NCBI GenBank assembly: GCA_005884455.1
Contig: VBCH01000225.1
Coordinates: 1-47,117, forward strand
Direction: 5' to 3'
Origin: Betaproteobacteria bacterium
Lineage (GTDB): Bacteria; Pseudomonadota; Gammaproteobacteria; Burkholderiales; SG8-39
Length of the DNA: 47,117 nt
Shown: in pieces, positions 28,509 through 36,160 of the stretch
Numbering within the stretch: the stretch's first letter is position 1
Layout: each line of letters starts with the position of its first letter
Notes under the pieces: model-generated
What the model saw: only the letters and a program-made list of their open reading frames with translations
Databases searched by the model: none
Told to the model about the DNA's origin: nothing
Made by a program: the position numbers and the translations under genes

Positions 28509-29228
28509 TCAGATCATCGCGCCGTTGATCGAGATGATCTGCCCGGAAATATACGCGGCGCGTTCGGAAGCGAGAAACCCGATCAGCTCGGCGACCTCCT
28601 CCGGAGTCCCGGCGCGCTTCATCGGCACGAACTTCTCGATGGCGTCTCGGGAAAAAACGCTCTCCGTCATTGCGGATTCGATGATCCCGGGTGCGACCGC
28701 ATTGACCGTGATGCCGCGGCTCGCCAGTTCCAAGGCGAGCGCCTTGGTCGCGCCGTGCAGGCCCGCCTTGGCGGCAGCGTAGTTGGTCTGGCCGCGGTTG
28801 CCCGCAAGCGCGGCCACGGAAGAAACGCTGACTATCCTTCCCCAGCGCGTCCCTATCATCGGCATGAGCAGAGGCTGCGTGACGTTGAAGAATCCGTTGA
28901 GGGAGACATCGATCACCCGGGACCATTGCTCCGGCCGCATGCCCGGCATCACCGCGTCGTCGTGAACTCCGGCATTGTTGACCACGATCTGGATGGGGCC
29001 GTCGTCGAGCAATTTTTGCAGCGCCGCGCCGGTGGCGTCGCGGTCGGCGATATCGAAGGACACGGCTTGGGCGGACCCCCCGCTCGCAGTGATCTCGGTC
29101 GCAAGCTTCTCGGCCCGCGCCAAGCGGCTGTTCGCGTGGACGTAAACATGCCGGCCGTCGGCCGCGAGGCGCCTGCATGCAGCGGCCCCAATGCTGCCGC
29201 TGCCGCCGGTGACGAGCGCCCGTATCAC
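28509..29228 (-). CDS. 3-ketoacyl-ACP reductase of the polyene cluster (ApeQ/FabG-like)
   Basis: A 239-residue short-chain dehydrogenase. The NADPH loop TGGSGSIG is at 7-14, NNAG at 84-87, the catalytic serine at S137, and Y150 and K154 in TNYAAAKAG. It should reduce 3-ketoacyl-ACP to 3-hydroxyacyl-ACP in each elongation round. The start is a GTG that overlaps the dehydratase stop as GTGA. It is the last gene of the cluster. A generic FabG for fatty-acid synthesis is unlikely because accC/fabD-type neighbours are absent and ketosynthase/CLF genes sit beside it. Confidence 0.85.
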   Translation of the reverse strand: MIRALVTGGSGSIGAAACRRLAADGRHVYVHANSRLARAEKLATEITASGGSAQAVSFDIADRDATGAALQKLLDDGPIQIVVNNAGVHDDAVMPGMRPEQWSRVIDVSLNGFFNVTQPLLMPMIGTRWGRIVSVSSVAALAGNRGQTNYAAAKAGLHGATKALALELASRGITVNAVAPGIIESAMTESVFSRDAIEKFVPMKRAGTPEEVAELIGFLASERAAYISGQIISINGAMI

Positions 29229-29668
29229 GGCCCCGCCCGGCCCGCTTCCAGGACCACTGCGGCCCTACCGCGCAGGACCTCGACATCGCCCACCCGCACG
29301 TCGAAGCTGTAGATCACGTGGCTTTCCTCGCCCATCAGCCGCTCGGCTTCGACGATGAGGTCGCCCTCGAGATCATCGAGTCGGGTTCTGCTGCAATGTA
29401 CTTCCCTCAGGCTAGCAAGGTATCCCAGGCGCGGCCGCTTCCCGACCCTGCCGGCCAGTACTCCGTGTACCGCCATCGCCTGGGCGGCGTATTCGACGCC
29501 GCACAGGGCCGGGAGTCTTTCATCCACCCGTAGGGGATTGTGTCGATCCCGGTGGGTGCGGCTCAGGCACCGGATGCTGCCCGCATCCCAGGCGAGCACG
29601 CCGTCGAGCAGGCACATCGATCCCGCGTGGGGAATCATCGCGGCGATAGCTTCCCGGGAAATCAGCAC
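29225..29668 (-). CDS. Hotdog-fold 3-hydroxyacyl-ACP dehydratase (ApeP-like)
   Basis: A 147-residue single-hotdog protein. The active-site-type segment is IAAMIPHAGSMCLLDGVL near the N-terminus, followed by RVDERLPALCGVEYAAQAMAVHG (in substance). This matches ApeP-type dehydratases of aryl-polyene clusters, where ApeP pairs with a smaller ApeI-type subunit. A candidate ApeI is encoded at 32483-32803. The GTG start lies inside the end of the chain-length-factor gene (7-base overlap), and its stop overlaps the ketoreductase start. Confidence 0.78.
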   Translation of the reverse strand: MLISREAIAAMIPHAGSMCLLDGVLAWDAGSIRCLSRTHRDRHNPLRVDERLPALCGVEYAAQAMAVHGVLAGRVGKRPRLGYLASLREVHCSRTRLDDLEGDLIVEAERLMGEESHVIYSFDVRVGDVEVLRGRAAVVLEAGRAGP

Positions 29669-30459
29669 CGGCTCACGGTGACGCGCAGCTGCAATTCGGT
29701 CAGGAAATCGAGCACGACCTCGCCCTGCGTCTTTCGCGCGAGCGCTTCCAGCAGGGGAAGCGCTCTAGCCGCCGGTATGCCCAGCCGCAATTCCTCGAGC
29801 CTGGAATCGGACATGCCGGTGGGTTTTTCATCGCCCGGCAGGACCGCCAATTCGAACGTCGCGGATGCTCCGCGGGTTGCGTCCGGCGCCAGGACCAGCG
29901 CAGCGCCGAAACTCGCAAGGAGGGGACGCGCCGAATGAAGCGGCTCCGGATAGGGCTGGTCGTAGGCGATCAGGGCGACCGGCTTGCCCCACGAGACAAC
30001 CTGCGTCGCCGCCTCGACGAGCCCCGCCGGGAAGCTCGCGTCGTAGGCACAAAGGCTCGTCGAGGCTTCCTGCGACCGGGTCGCGATGCCCCAGTAACCC
30101 GCAGCGGCGTTGTGCACCGAGTTGTGGAACCGCGTCGGCGACACTTCCCTTTCGGCCGAGGCAAGGACCTCGCACATTTGATGAAGCGCTTCGCCTTCGC
30201 CGGAAGAGGACGCGAACACGGTCGCCGTGGCCGCAGCGTCGCGGCCGGCGTTCTGAAGCGCTTCCTGCCCGACGGCGAGCGCAAGCTTGACCGGTACGGG
30301 GGTGCGGCGCCGCTCGGCAGCAGGCAGCAGATCGCTTGCACCGATGAGCGTGGAGGCCGGACGAAAGGGCTCCTCGCCCGCGAGGACGCGGCGAGCCGCC
30401 TCCCAGCCCTGCAGGCCCGGGCCGAGCAGACCTACACCTTCGACAAAGACCCGCGTCAC
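29662..30459 (-). CDS. Ketosynthase chain-length factor (ApeC-like)
   Basis: A 265-residue ketosynthase-like protein lacking the active-site cysteine; the region reads RFHNSVHNAAAGYWGIATRS and later EASTSLCAYDASFPAGLVEA. It is much shorter than a full ketosynthase, as expected for the N-terminal-domain-only partner (ApeC) that forms a heterodimer with ApeO and sets chain length. The GTG start overlaps the ketosynthase stop as GTGA, consistent with equimolar synthesis of the two subunits. Confidence 0.82.
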   Translation of the reverse strand: MTRVFVEGVGLLGPGLQGWEAARRVLAGEEPFRPASTLIGASDLLPAAERRRTPVPVKLALAVGQEALQNAGRDAAATATVFASSSGEGEALHQMCEVLASAEREVSPTRFHNSVHNAAAGYWGIATRSQEASTSLCAYDASFPAGLVEAATQVVSWGKPVALIAYDQPYPEPLHSARPLLASFGAALVLAPDATRGASATFELAVLPGDEKPTGMSDSRLEELRLGIPAARALPLLEALARKTQGEVVLDFLTELQLRVTVSRC

Positions 30460-31646
30460 TGGGCGACCCCCAGGACCAGGCTGCAATTGCTCCCGCCGAA
30501 CCCGAACGAGTTGCTCAGGACGCGGGTGACTTTCGCCTGCCTGTTTTCGAGCAGGTAGTTGCTCCTCATCGCGGGGTCGACGCTGCGTGTATTCGCGCTG
30601 CCGGGCATCAGGCCGCCCTCGATCGCGAGAATGCAGACGATCGCTTCGGTGATCCCTGCCGCGCCGAGAAGGTGCCCGGTCGCCCCCTTGGTCGAACTGC
30701 ACGGGGTCTCGGGTCCGAAGATATCGAACACGGCCTTGTCTTCGCTGGCGTCGTTGGTCTTCGTCGCGGTGCCGTGGAGGTTGATGTAGTCGATGTCGGC
30801 GGGCCGAAGACCCGCGGAGTCCAGCGCCTGCTGCATGGCAAGCCTTGCGCCCAGACCCTCGGGATGGGGCGTAGACATATGGTAGGCGTCCGAGCTCTCT
30901 CCCACGCCCAGGAGCAGGACCGCCCCGGGCCGTGCACGATCTCCTTTCTCGACCAGCGCGAAGCCCGCCCCCTCGCCGATCGAGATCCCGTCACGATCCA
31001 CGTCAAAGGGACGGCACGGTCCGCGCGAGGTCAGGCCGAGCGAATGAAATCCGTAGAGCGTCATGAGACACAGGCTGTCGGCACCGCCGACCACGGCGGC
31101 ATCGCAGATTCCCGCGGCGATCATGCGCGCGGCGTTGCCGAAGGCCTTCGCGGTCGACGAGCACGCGGACGAGACCACGAAGCCCGGCCCGGCCAATCCG
31201 AGATAGCGTCGCACGAATTCACCCAGCGAGTAGGCGTTCTGCGTCTCGGCGTAGCGGTAGTCCGCGGGCAACGCGCCGGTCTTCGGGTCGCGACGCCGAT
31301 ACGCGAGTTCCGTCGCGTGCAGTCCCGAGGTGCTCGTACCGAGATAAAAGCCGATCCGCCCGGCACCGTGACGATCGCGTGCCGCCGCGACTCGCCCGGC
31401 GAATCCATCCTGCTCGAGGCACAACTGCGCAAGGCGGTTGTTGCGGCAATCGTAATCGAGGAGGTCGGGCCTCACGCGAACATCGTCAAGCACCGGCACC
31501 GTTCCCACGTAGGTATCGATGCGGGCCGTCTCGAAATCGCAGGGCGTCAGTCCGGAGCGCCTCTCGCGCAAGGCGCGACGCATCGCCTCCACTCCCGAGC
31601 CGAGGCTGTTTACCACCGAAACTTGGCTGATGAGGAGAGGCTGCAC
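30456..31646 (-). CDS. Beta-ketoacyl-ACP synthase (ApeO/FabF-like)
   Basis: A 396-residue condensing enzyme with an intact Cys-His-His triad: C162 in SSACSSTAKAF, H291 in NLHGTATKTND and H325 in GATGHLLGAAG. It extends acyl-ACP by malonyl units. With the chain-length factor next to it, it forms the KS:CLF pair of a type II polyketide synthase. It has a GTG start 18 bases after the deacetylase gene. FabF for primary fatty-acid synthesis is a weaker alternative, because the chain-length-factor partner is diagnostic. Confidence 0.88.
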   Translation of the reverse strand: MQPLLISQVSVVNSLGSGVEAMRRALRERRSGLTPCDFETARIDTYVGTVPVLDDVRVRPDLLDYDCRNNRLAQLCLEQDGFAGRVAAARDRHGAGRIGFYLGTSTSGLHATELAYRRRDPKTGALPADYRYAETQNAYSLGEFVRRYLGLAGPGFVVSSACSSTAKAFGNAARMIAAGICDAAVVGGADSLCLMTLYGFHSLGLTSRGPCRPFDVDRDGISIGEGAGFALVEKGDRARPGAVLLLGVGESSDAYHMSTPHPEGLGARLAMQQALDSAGLRPADIDYINLHGTATKTNDASEDKAVFDIFGPETPCSSTKGATGHLLGAAGITEAIVCILAIEGGLMPGSANTRSVDPAMRSNYLLENRQAKVTRVLSNSFGFGGSNCSLVLGVAQ

Positions 31647-31664
31647 TCGTCGCCCCGCGGATTT

Positions 31665-32486
31665 CTATTCTCCGGGCTCGCTCGCGCAGGCCGAAACGAG
31701 GGAAACCGCTTTGAGGCCCCGCGCGGACAATTGCTCCAGCAATGCGGGCAACACGGCGAGCACCACCGAAGCGCTGTCGTGCATCAGCAGCACGTCACCG
31801 GCGGCGAGCCCTTTGGTCAGGCGCTTCAGAATGCGTCGCGGATCGGTGCTCACCGCGTCGAAGCCGCGCCGCGTCCAGGACACGTAACGCAATCCGCGCG
31901 GCGCCAGCACGGAATCGAGGAATGGGCTGCGGAACCCGGCGGGTGCGCGAAAGAAAACTGGCGTGCGGCCAGTGATCGAGGCAACCGTGGACTGCGCTGC
32001 ATCCACTTCGCGTCTCAGTCTCGTGATTCCGAAAAACGCAAACGTATGGCGATGATGGTAGCTGTGGTTCTCGACGCTGTGGCCGCGACGCGCGATTTCC
32101 CTCACGAGCTCGGGCTGAGCGGCCGCGTTTTCGCCGATGCAGAAGAAGCTCGCCTTCGCCTGGTAGCGATCGAGCAGGTCCAGAACGCGGGGCGTCACTT
32201 CCGGGTCGGGGCCGTCGTCGAAAGTGAGCGAAATCTCCTTGCGACGCGCGGCCGATTCGGGCAGGCGCACCAGGTTCGGACCCAACAGGCGTCCTCGCGG
32301 ACAAAGCGCGGCGCAAACCAGCGCCAGATGATTCGCTCCGATCACGCCCAGCGCCCATGGCCACGCCGCCGGGTGTGCGGCGACCCAGATGGCAGCTGCA
32401 GCGTGCAGAAACACCGAGACATGAATCGCCGGCGCCGGACGCCAGCGCCGGCTGTTTTCGCCGCTGATTGCGGTGCTGGTATTCAG
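31665..32486 (-). CDS. Membrane-anchored polysaccharide deacetylase-family protein, probable CTG start
   Basis: A NodB-fold hydrolase of 273 residues when read from a CTG at 32486. The N-terminal 50 residues contain two hydrophobic helices (IHVSVFLHAAAAIWV and WPWALGVIGANHLALVCAAL). The catalytic domain has motif 1 TFDDGPD, motif 2 HSYHH, motif 3 RAPAGFRS and a late LMHDS. A GTG at 32414 would delete the first helix, which seems conserved in the sequences I remember. The CTG follows GGAG by 8 bases and overlaps the previous stop as CTGA, mirroring the other overlaps here. It may trim an acyl or acetyl group from the cluster product or from a cell-surface glycan. Confidence 0.72.
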   Translation of the reverse strand: MNTSTAISGENSRRWRPAPAIHVSVFLHAAAAIWVAAHPAAWPWALGVIGANHLALVCAALCPRGRLLGPNLVRLPESAARRKEISLTFDDGPDPEVTPRVLDLLDRYQAKASFFCIGENAAAQPELVREIARRGHSVENHSYHHRHTFAFFGITRLRREVDAAQSTVASITGRTPVFFRAPAGFRSPFLDSVLAPRGLRYVSWTRRGFDAVSTDPRRILKRLTKGLAAGDVLLMHDSASVVLAVLPALLEQLSARGLKAVSLVSACASEPGE

Positions 32487-32803
32487 GATCGTGTCTCCGC
32501 GCGGTCTGGCTCGTAAACGACCTCCCCCGCAAGCACGGGGGTTAGCCCTACCTTGCAGCTGAAGCTTATTCTCTTTTCGTCGCGCCTGGAAAAGTCGATG
32601 GACACGCGCTCGCCCGGGCGCACCGGATGAACGAATTTGGCCGATCGGATCTGATACGGGCAGAGGTCTTTCCCCAGACTCGCTTCGATCGCGCGCAGCG
32701 CCTCGCTCAACAGGAGCGCCCCGGGGATGATTGGATTTCCCGGGAAATGCCCTTGTGCGGCGGCGTGATCCGCAGGGAAGGTCCGCTCGACCGTCGCCAA
32801 CAC
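32483..32803 (-). CDS. Small hotdog dehydratase (ApeI-like)
   Basis: A 106-residue hotdog protein with GHFPGNPIIPGALLLSEALR, the active-site helix signature of FabZ/FabA-like dehydratases (the histidine in GHFPGNP and the following PGALLLSE). Its size and place suit the ApeI partner of the ApeI:ApeP heterodimer. The GTG start shares a base with the TAG of the ligase gene (TAGTG), and its TGA overlaps the deacetylase CTG. Confidence 0.78.
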   Translation of the reverse strand: MLATVERTFPADHAAAQGHFPGNPIIPGALLLSEALRAIEASLGKDLCPYQIRSAKFVHPVRPGERVSIDFSRRDEKRISFSCKVGLTPVLAGEVVYEPDRAETRS

Positions 32804-34140
32804 TACCCCGCTTTGGCCGCGAGCCGGGCCACCAGATCGTCGAGCGCCATTCGCGGCAGCTTGCCGGTCTCGTTGCGGGGCAGGGACTCGACGAAACAAA
32901 GGGGTCGAGGAAGGAATGCCGCGTCGATACGCTGGCGCAGGGCGGTCATGATGGTTTCGCTCGCGACCCCGGGAGCGACGACGAAAGCCGTCAGCCGGGT
33001 CACCGTCCCGTCGTCTTCCTCGGGCATGACGAACGTCCCGTCGCGCACGCCTTCGATGGAATTCAGGTGAAAGTTGAGATGCGCGAGCGAAGTCCGCTTG
33101 CCGGCGATGTTTATGAGATCCGCAGTCCGTCCATGTAGAAGGAATTCGTTTCGACCGCACAATTCGATGACGTCGCCGAGCAACACCTCCTTCTCGATGT
33201 GCCCGCCTTTCACCCATGTTCCCTCTTCGTTCTCGAAAAAAGCCACCCCGGGCAGAGGCCGCCACTGATGAGACTCCGCCGGACGGCGCGTCGCGACCTG
33301 TCCGGCTTCGGTGCAGCCGTAGATTTCGTAAAGCGGTGCTCCGAAGCCCGTTTCCGCCTCGGCCGCGAGCTGCGGGGAAAGCGGAGCCGTTGCGCAAAGA
33401 AGGAAGTCTGCTTTAGGGGGATCGTTTGCCTCGGCAAGCAGCATTCGCAGGTGAACGGGCGTGGTTACGAGACCGCGCGGTCGAGGCAGGGCTTCCAGTT
33501 CGGAGCAGATGTCCGCGGAGAAAAAGGGCCGCCCGCAATGCATTCTGAGGCCGCCCTGCATTACCATCAGGATGGTTGCCTCCAGTCCGTACATGTGTTG
33601 GTGAGGTATCGTGCCAAGCACGCTCATGTTCCGATACGCGCCCAGACAAAGCCGCTCGCACCCCGCCTGTCCGCTTCTCGCCAATGCCCCCCATGATTTG
33701 GGGTGAGGTCTCGGCCGCCCCGTCGAGCCCGAGGTGAAGCTGATGGCTGCGACCTGTTCTTCCGGAATGTGCGGAGGGGAGGCGGTGGACGCGGCTTCGC
33801 CCGTCGGCTGCGGATAGCGGAAGGTCTCGAGCTGCGATGTCTGAGCGGCTCCGTCGCCCAGACAGTAAGCACCCGGATAATCGAGACTCAAGCGGTTCAG
33901 AAAATCGTCAGTGCTATTGGGCGGCAACAAGCTGACTTGGCGGCGCAACAGCGCTGCAACGAGGCCGGCGGCAAATCGATAGCGGTCCGAGCACAGATTC
34001 ACCACGTATTGCCGATCCGGAATCAGACCGGCTAGCCAGCGGGCTTCGGCGAGGAACTCTTCGACGCGGATAGGCCGCCTGTCCCGAAAAGCGAAAACCG
34101 CTCCGGCGTCGAAATCGCGAATCAGCGGAATATCGGCCAT
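32803..34140 (-). CDS. Acyl-ACP synthetase / AMP-dependent ligase (ApeH-like)
   Basis: A 445-residue adenylate-forming enzyme. The ATP motif is ISFTSGSTGRPRPHPKSW. The core TTPVHLRMLL, IYGCTEAGQVATRR and hinge LLHGRTADLINIAGKR follow, and the C-terminal lysine is in PRNETGKLPRMAL. In aryl-polyene pathways ApeH loads the aromatic starter acid onto the carrier protein. It lies 29 bases after the ACP gene. The starter acid is not determined by sequence; 4-hydroxybenzoate is an attractive guess because the same window encodes its catabolism. Confidence 0.8.
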   Translation of the reverse strand: MADIPLIRDFDAGAVFAFRDRRPIRVEEFLAEARWLAGLIPDRQYVVNLCSDRYRFAAGLVAALLRRQVSLLPPNSTDDFLNRLSLDYPGAYCLGDGAAQTSQLETFRYPQPTGEAASTASPPHIPEEQVAAISFTSGSTGRPRPHPKSWGALARSGQAGCERLCLGAYRNMSVLGTIPHQHMYGLEATILMVMQGGLRMHCGRPFFSADICSELEALPRPRGLVTTPVHLRMLLAEANDPPKADFLLCATAPLSPQLAAEAETGFGAPLYEIYGCTEAGQVATRRPAESHQWRPLPGVAFFENEEGTWVKGGHIEKEVLLGDVIELCGRNEFLLHGRTADLINIAGKRTSLAHLNFHLNSIEGVRDGTFVMPEEDDGTVTRLTAFVVAPGVASETIMTALRQRIDAAFLPRPLCFVESLPRNETGKLPRMALDDLVARLAAKAG

Positions 34141-34169
34141 GACGCACCCGCCGGCTGGAAGCTGCCGCT

Positions 34170-34469
34170 CTATTTAGCCCGATGTTGCTGAATGTGCTCG
34201 TTCAGGCTGCGCAGCGAATTGAAGATTTTGCGATTGAGGTCGTCGTCGGAGCGCAGCTTGACGCCGTAGGCTTTCGAGACCGCCAAGGCGACCTCCAGAA
34301 TGTCGATCGAGTCCAGCCCCATGCCCTCCCCGTACAGCGGGGCGGTCGGATCGATTTCCGCGGCTTGCGTCTCCAGATTGAGCGCGGAGACGATCAATTG
34401 GGCCAGCTTGAGCTCTTCAGCGGTGAGTGCCTTGTTCGACAGAATCTCTTTCATCGCGGGCTCGTTCAT
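34170..34469 (-). CDS. Acyl carrier protein
   Basis: A 99-residue carrier protein with the phosphopantetheine attachment serine S54 in GMGLDSIDILEV. The charged C-terminal helix ends NEHIQQHRAK. It has an N-terminal extension of about 15 residues relative to AcpP, as seen in ApeE/ApeF-type carriers. The start ATG is preceded by GGGAGG and AGGG ribosome sites and by a TATAAT promoter. It is the first gene of the polyene operon. Confidence 0.9.
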   Translation of the reverse strand: MNEPAMKEILSNKALTAEELKLAQLIVSALNLETQAAEIDPTAPLYGEGMGLDSIDILEVALAVSKAYGVKLRSDDDLNRKIFNSLRSLNEHIQQHRAK

Positions 34470-34500
34470 ATTCCCTGTTTCCTCCCGTCAAGCGATCGCT

Positions 34501-34525
34501 ATTATAGCTCCTGGGTTCGGGCGGC
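34501..34525 (-). promoter_or_regulatory. Candidate promoter of the polyene cluster
   Basis: A perfect TATAAT (34506-34501 on the minus strand) lies 31 bases before the ACP start. CTGACG (starting about 34531) is 19 bases upstream, longer than ideal. A GCGATCGC palindrome overlaps the start-site region. This suggests the ACP-to-ketoreductase genes are transcribed separately from the SDR-amidohydrolase-ligase genes upstream. Confidence 0.5.
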
Positions 34526-34532
34526 CGTCAGC

Positions 34533-35300
34533 TCAGGTCGAGCTGGAAAATCCGCCGTCGATCACGATCACCTCGCCAGTAACGAAGCGGTTCGACTGGA
34601 CGAGCGACATCATGGTTTCGGCCACGTCCTCCGCCGTAACGCAGCGCCTCAAGGGGGTGAGCTTGGCGCGTCGCCCCATCAGCTCCTCGTATTTGTCTTT
34701 CAGCATCCGCTGCATCCAATCGCCTTCCATCCACCCCGGCGCGACTGCGTTCACGCGGATTTCCGGGCCGAGGTTGTAAGCGAGCGTCTTGGTGAGGTTG
34801 ACTACCGCCGCCTTGCTCGCCGCATAAGGCAGCGGTTGCGGCCCCGGTCGAAGGCCGACGATGCTCGCCGTATTGACGATGCAGCCTTTGGAGACGCGCA
34901 GGAGCGGCACCGCGGCGCGCGTCACCTGGAACAGGCCGCGCACGTTCACCGCGAAAACGCGGTCCCAGTCCTCGAGCGAGAGGCTCTCCAGGTCCTTGGG
35001 CTTCCATGCTGCAGTGGTTCCCGCGTTGTTGATGAGCACGTCGAGGCGGCCGAACTGGTCCCCGACCGTCTCCAGCATCGCGCGCACGAGCGCCTCGTCG
35101 GCGACATCGCAGCGGCAAAGCAGCGTGCGCACGCCGCTCCGGCCGGCTTCCTCTGCGACCGCCTTGGCTTCCTTCTCGCTGCGGCTGAAGTTGACCGCGA
35201 CGTCGTACCCGGCGCGCGCGAGCGCCAGCGCCGCCGCCCGGCCGATGCCGCTCGCCGCTCCGGTCACCAGCGCTGCGCGTCTTGTCGAGGGTGCAGGCAT
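34533..35300 (-). CDS. Short-chain dehydrogenase/reductase
   Basis: A 255-residue classical SDR. The cofactor loop TGAASGIG is at 13-20, NNAG at 91-94, the catalytic S146, Y159 and K163 in PYAASKAA, and the C-terminus is GEVIVIDGGFSS. The RSEKEAK region after the second strand suggests NADP(H). It follows the amidohydrolase by 12 bases and ends just before the polyene promoter. The substrate is unknown; its neighbours suggest an aromatic or acyl-CoA intermediate. Confidence 0.85.
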   Translation of the reverse strand: MPAPSTRRAALVTGAASGIGRAAALALARAGYDVAVNFSRSEKEAKAVAEEAGRSGVRTLLCRCDVADEALVRAMLETVGDQFGRLDVLINNAGTTAAWKPKDLESLSLEDWDRVFAVNVRGLFQVTRAAVPLLRVSKGCIVNTASIVGLRPGPQPLPYAASKAAVVNLTKTLAYNLGPEIRVNAVAPGWMEGDWMQRMLKDKYEELMGRRAKLTPLRRCVTAEDVAETMMSLVQSNRFVTGEVIVIDGGFSSST

Positions 35301-35312
35301 TTGTCTGGCTTC

Positions 35313-36155
35313 CTACAGTCCGAGAATGCGCTCGGCGTTCGCGTGGAAGATCTTTTCCATCACGGCTTCGGGGTAGCCGAGCTCGCGCCACTCGCTGAGG
35401 ATGCGCGCGTAAGGCAGGCTGGGATAGTCGCTGCCGAACATGATCTTGTCCTGAAGGCGCGCACGCATGTCCACCTTGAGCTGGGCCGGGAAATGCTTCG
35501 GGGCCCAGCCGGACATCTCCCAGTAGACGTTTCCCTTGTGCAGCGCGACCGCCGTAGTTTCCTCGACCCAAGGCCAGCCGGGGTGGGCCATAACGATCCT
35601 GAGGTTGGGAAAATCCGCAGCCAGGTCGTCGATCGACGAAGGGTGCGCGTGCCGGATTCTCGCGCCCATGCCTCCGGGAAGCCCGGCACCCATGCCGGTG
35701 GTTCCGACGTCGATCATCACCGCGGCTTTCAGCTCGTCGATCACCTCGAACAGCGGATAGTGGCGGCGATCGTTGACCGCGAAGTGTTGCATGATCGGAT
35801 GGAAGTGAAAACCGATCAAGCCGAGCTCGCGCACCGCCTTTTTCGCCTGGGCGATCGCCACTTCGCCTTTCGCCGGTTCCAGCGCGCCCCAGGCCTGGAT
35901 GATCCGCTTCGGATGGCGCTTCCACATCGCGTGCACGTATTCGTTGGTGACGGGCGGCGTCTTGATCGTCGTTTCCAGATCGAGCGCCACCAGCAGCGCC
36001 TCGACGCCGGCATCGCTGAAGTCTTTCAACACCTCCTCTTCGGTCTTCGCAGTCCAGCCGCGGCTCCAGTATCTCGCCAGCGCGTCGACGTAGGGACCCT
36101 GGCATTGGATCCATTCCCGGGTTCCCGGATAGCAGTGAAGATCGATGATCCGCAT
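35313..36155 (-). CDS. Amidohydrolase-fold protein (PF04909 type) lacking the usual HxH
   Basis: A 280-residue TIM-barrel protein of the amidohydrolase-2 type (decarboxylases and hydrolases such as ACMSD relatives). The first strand reads RIIDLHCYPGTREW, so only one histidine of the expected metal-binding HxH is present. FHFHPIMQHF, MAHPGWPWVEE and MFGSDYPSL supply the later histidines and aspartate. It therefore belongs to a variant subgroup with a changed metal site. It sits 5 bases after the EntE-like ligase and 12 bases before the SDR, a likely three-gene unit. Confidence 0.82.
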   Translation of the reverse strand: MRIIDLHCYPGTREWIQCQGPYVDALARYWSRGWTAKTEEEVLKDFSDAGVEALLVALDLETTIKTPPVTNEYVHAMWKRHPKRIIQAWGALEPAKGEVAIAQAKKAVRELGLIGFHFHPIMQHFAVNDRRHYPLFEVIDELKAAVMIDVGTTGMGAGLPGGMGARIRHAHPSSIDDLAADFPNLRIVMAHPGWPWVEETTAVALHKGNVYWEMSGWAPKHFPAQLKVDMRARLQDKIMFGSDYPSLPYARILSEWRELGYPEAVMEKIFHANAERILGL

Positions 36156-36160
36156 GACCG

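Noticed and set aside
30456-31646. Ketosynthase as the housekeeping FabF
   Set aside because: The adjacent cysteine-less chain-length factor, two extra dehydratases and ligase point to specialised synthesis; fabD, fabH and acpP are not present.
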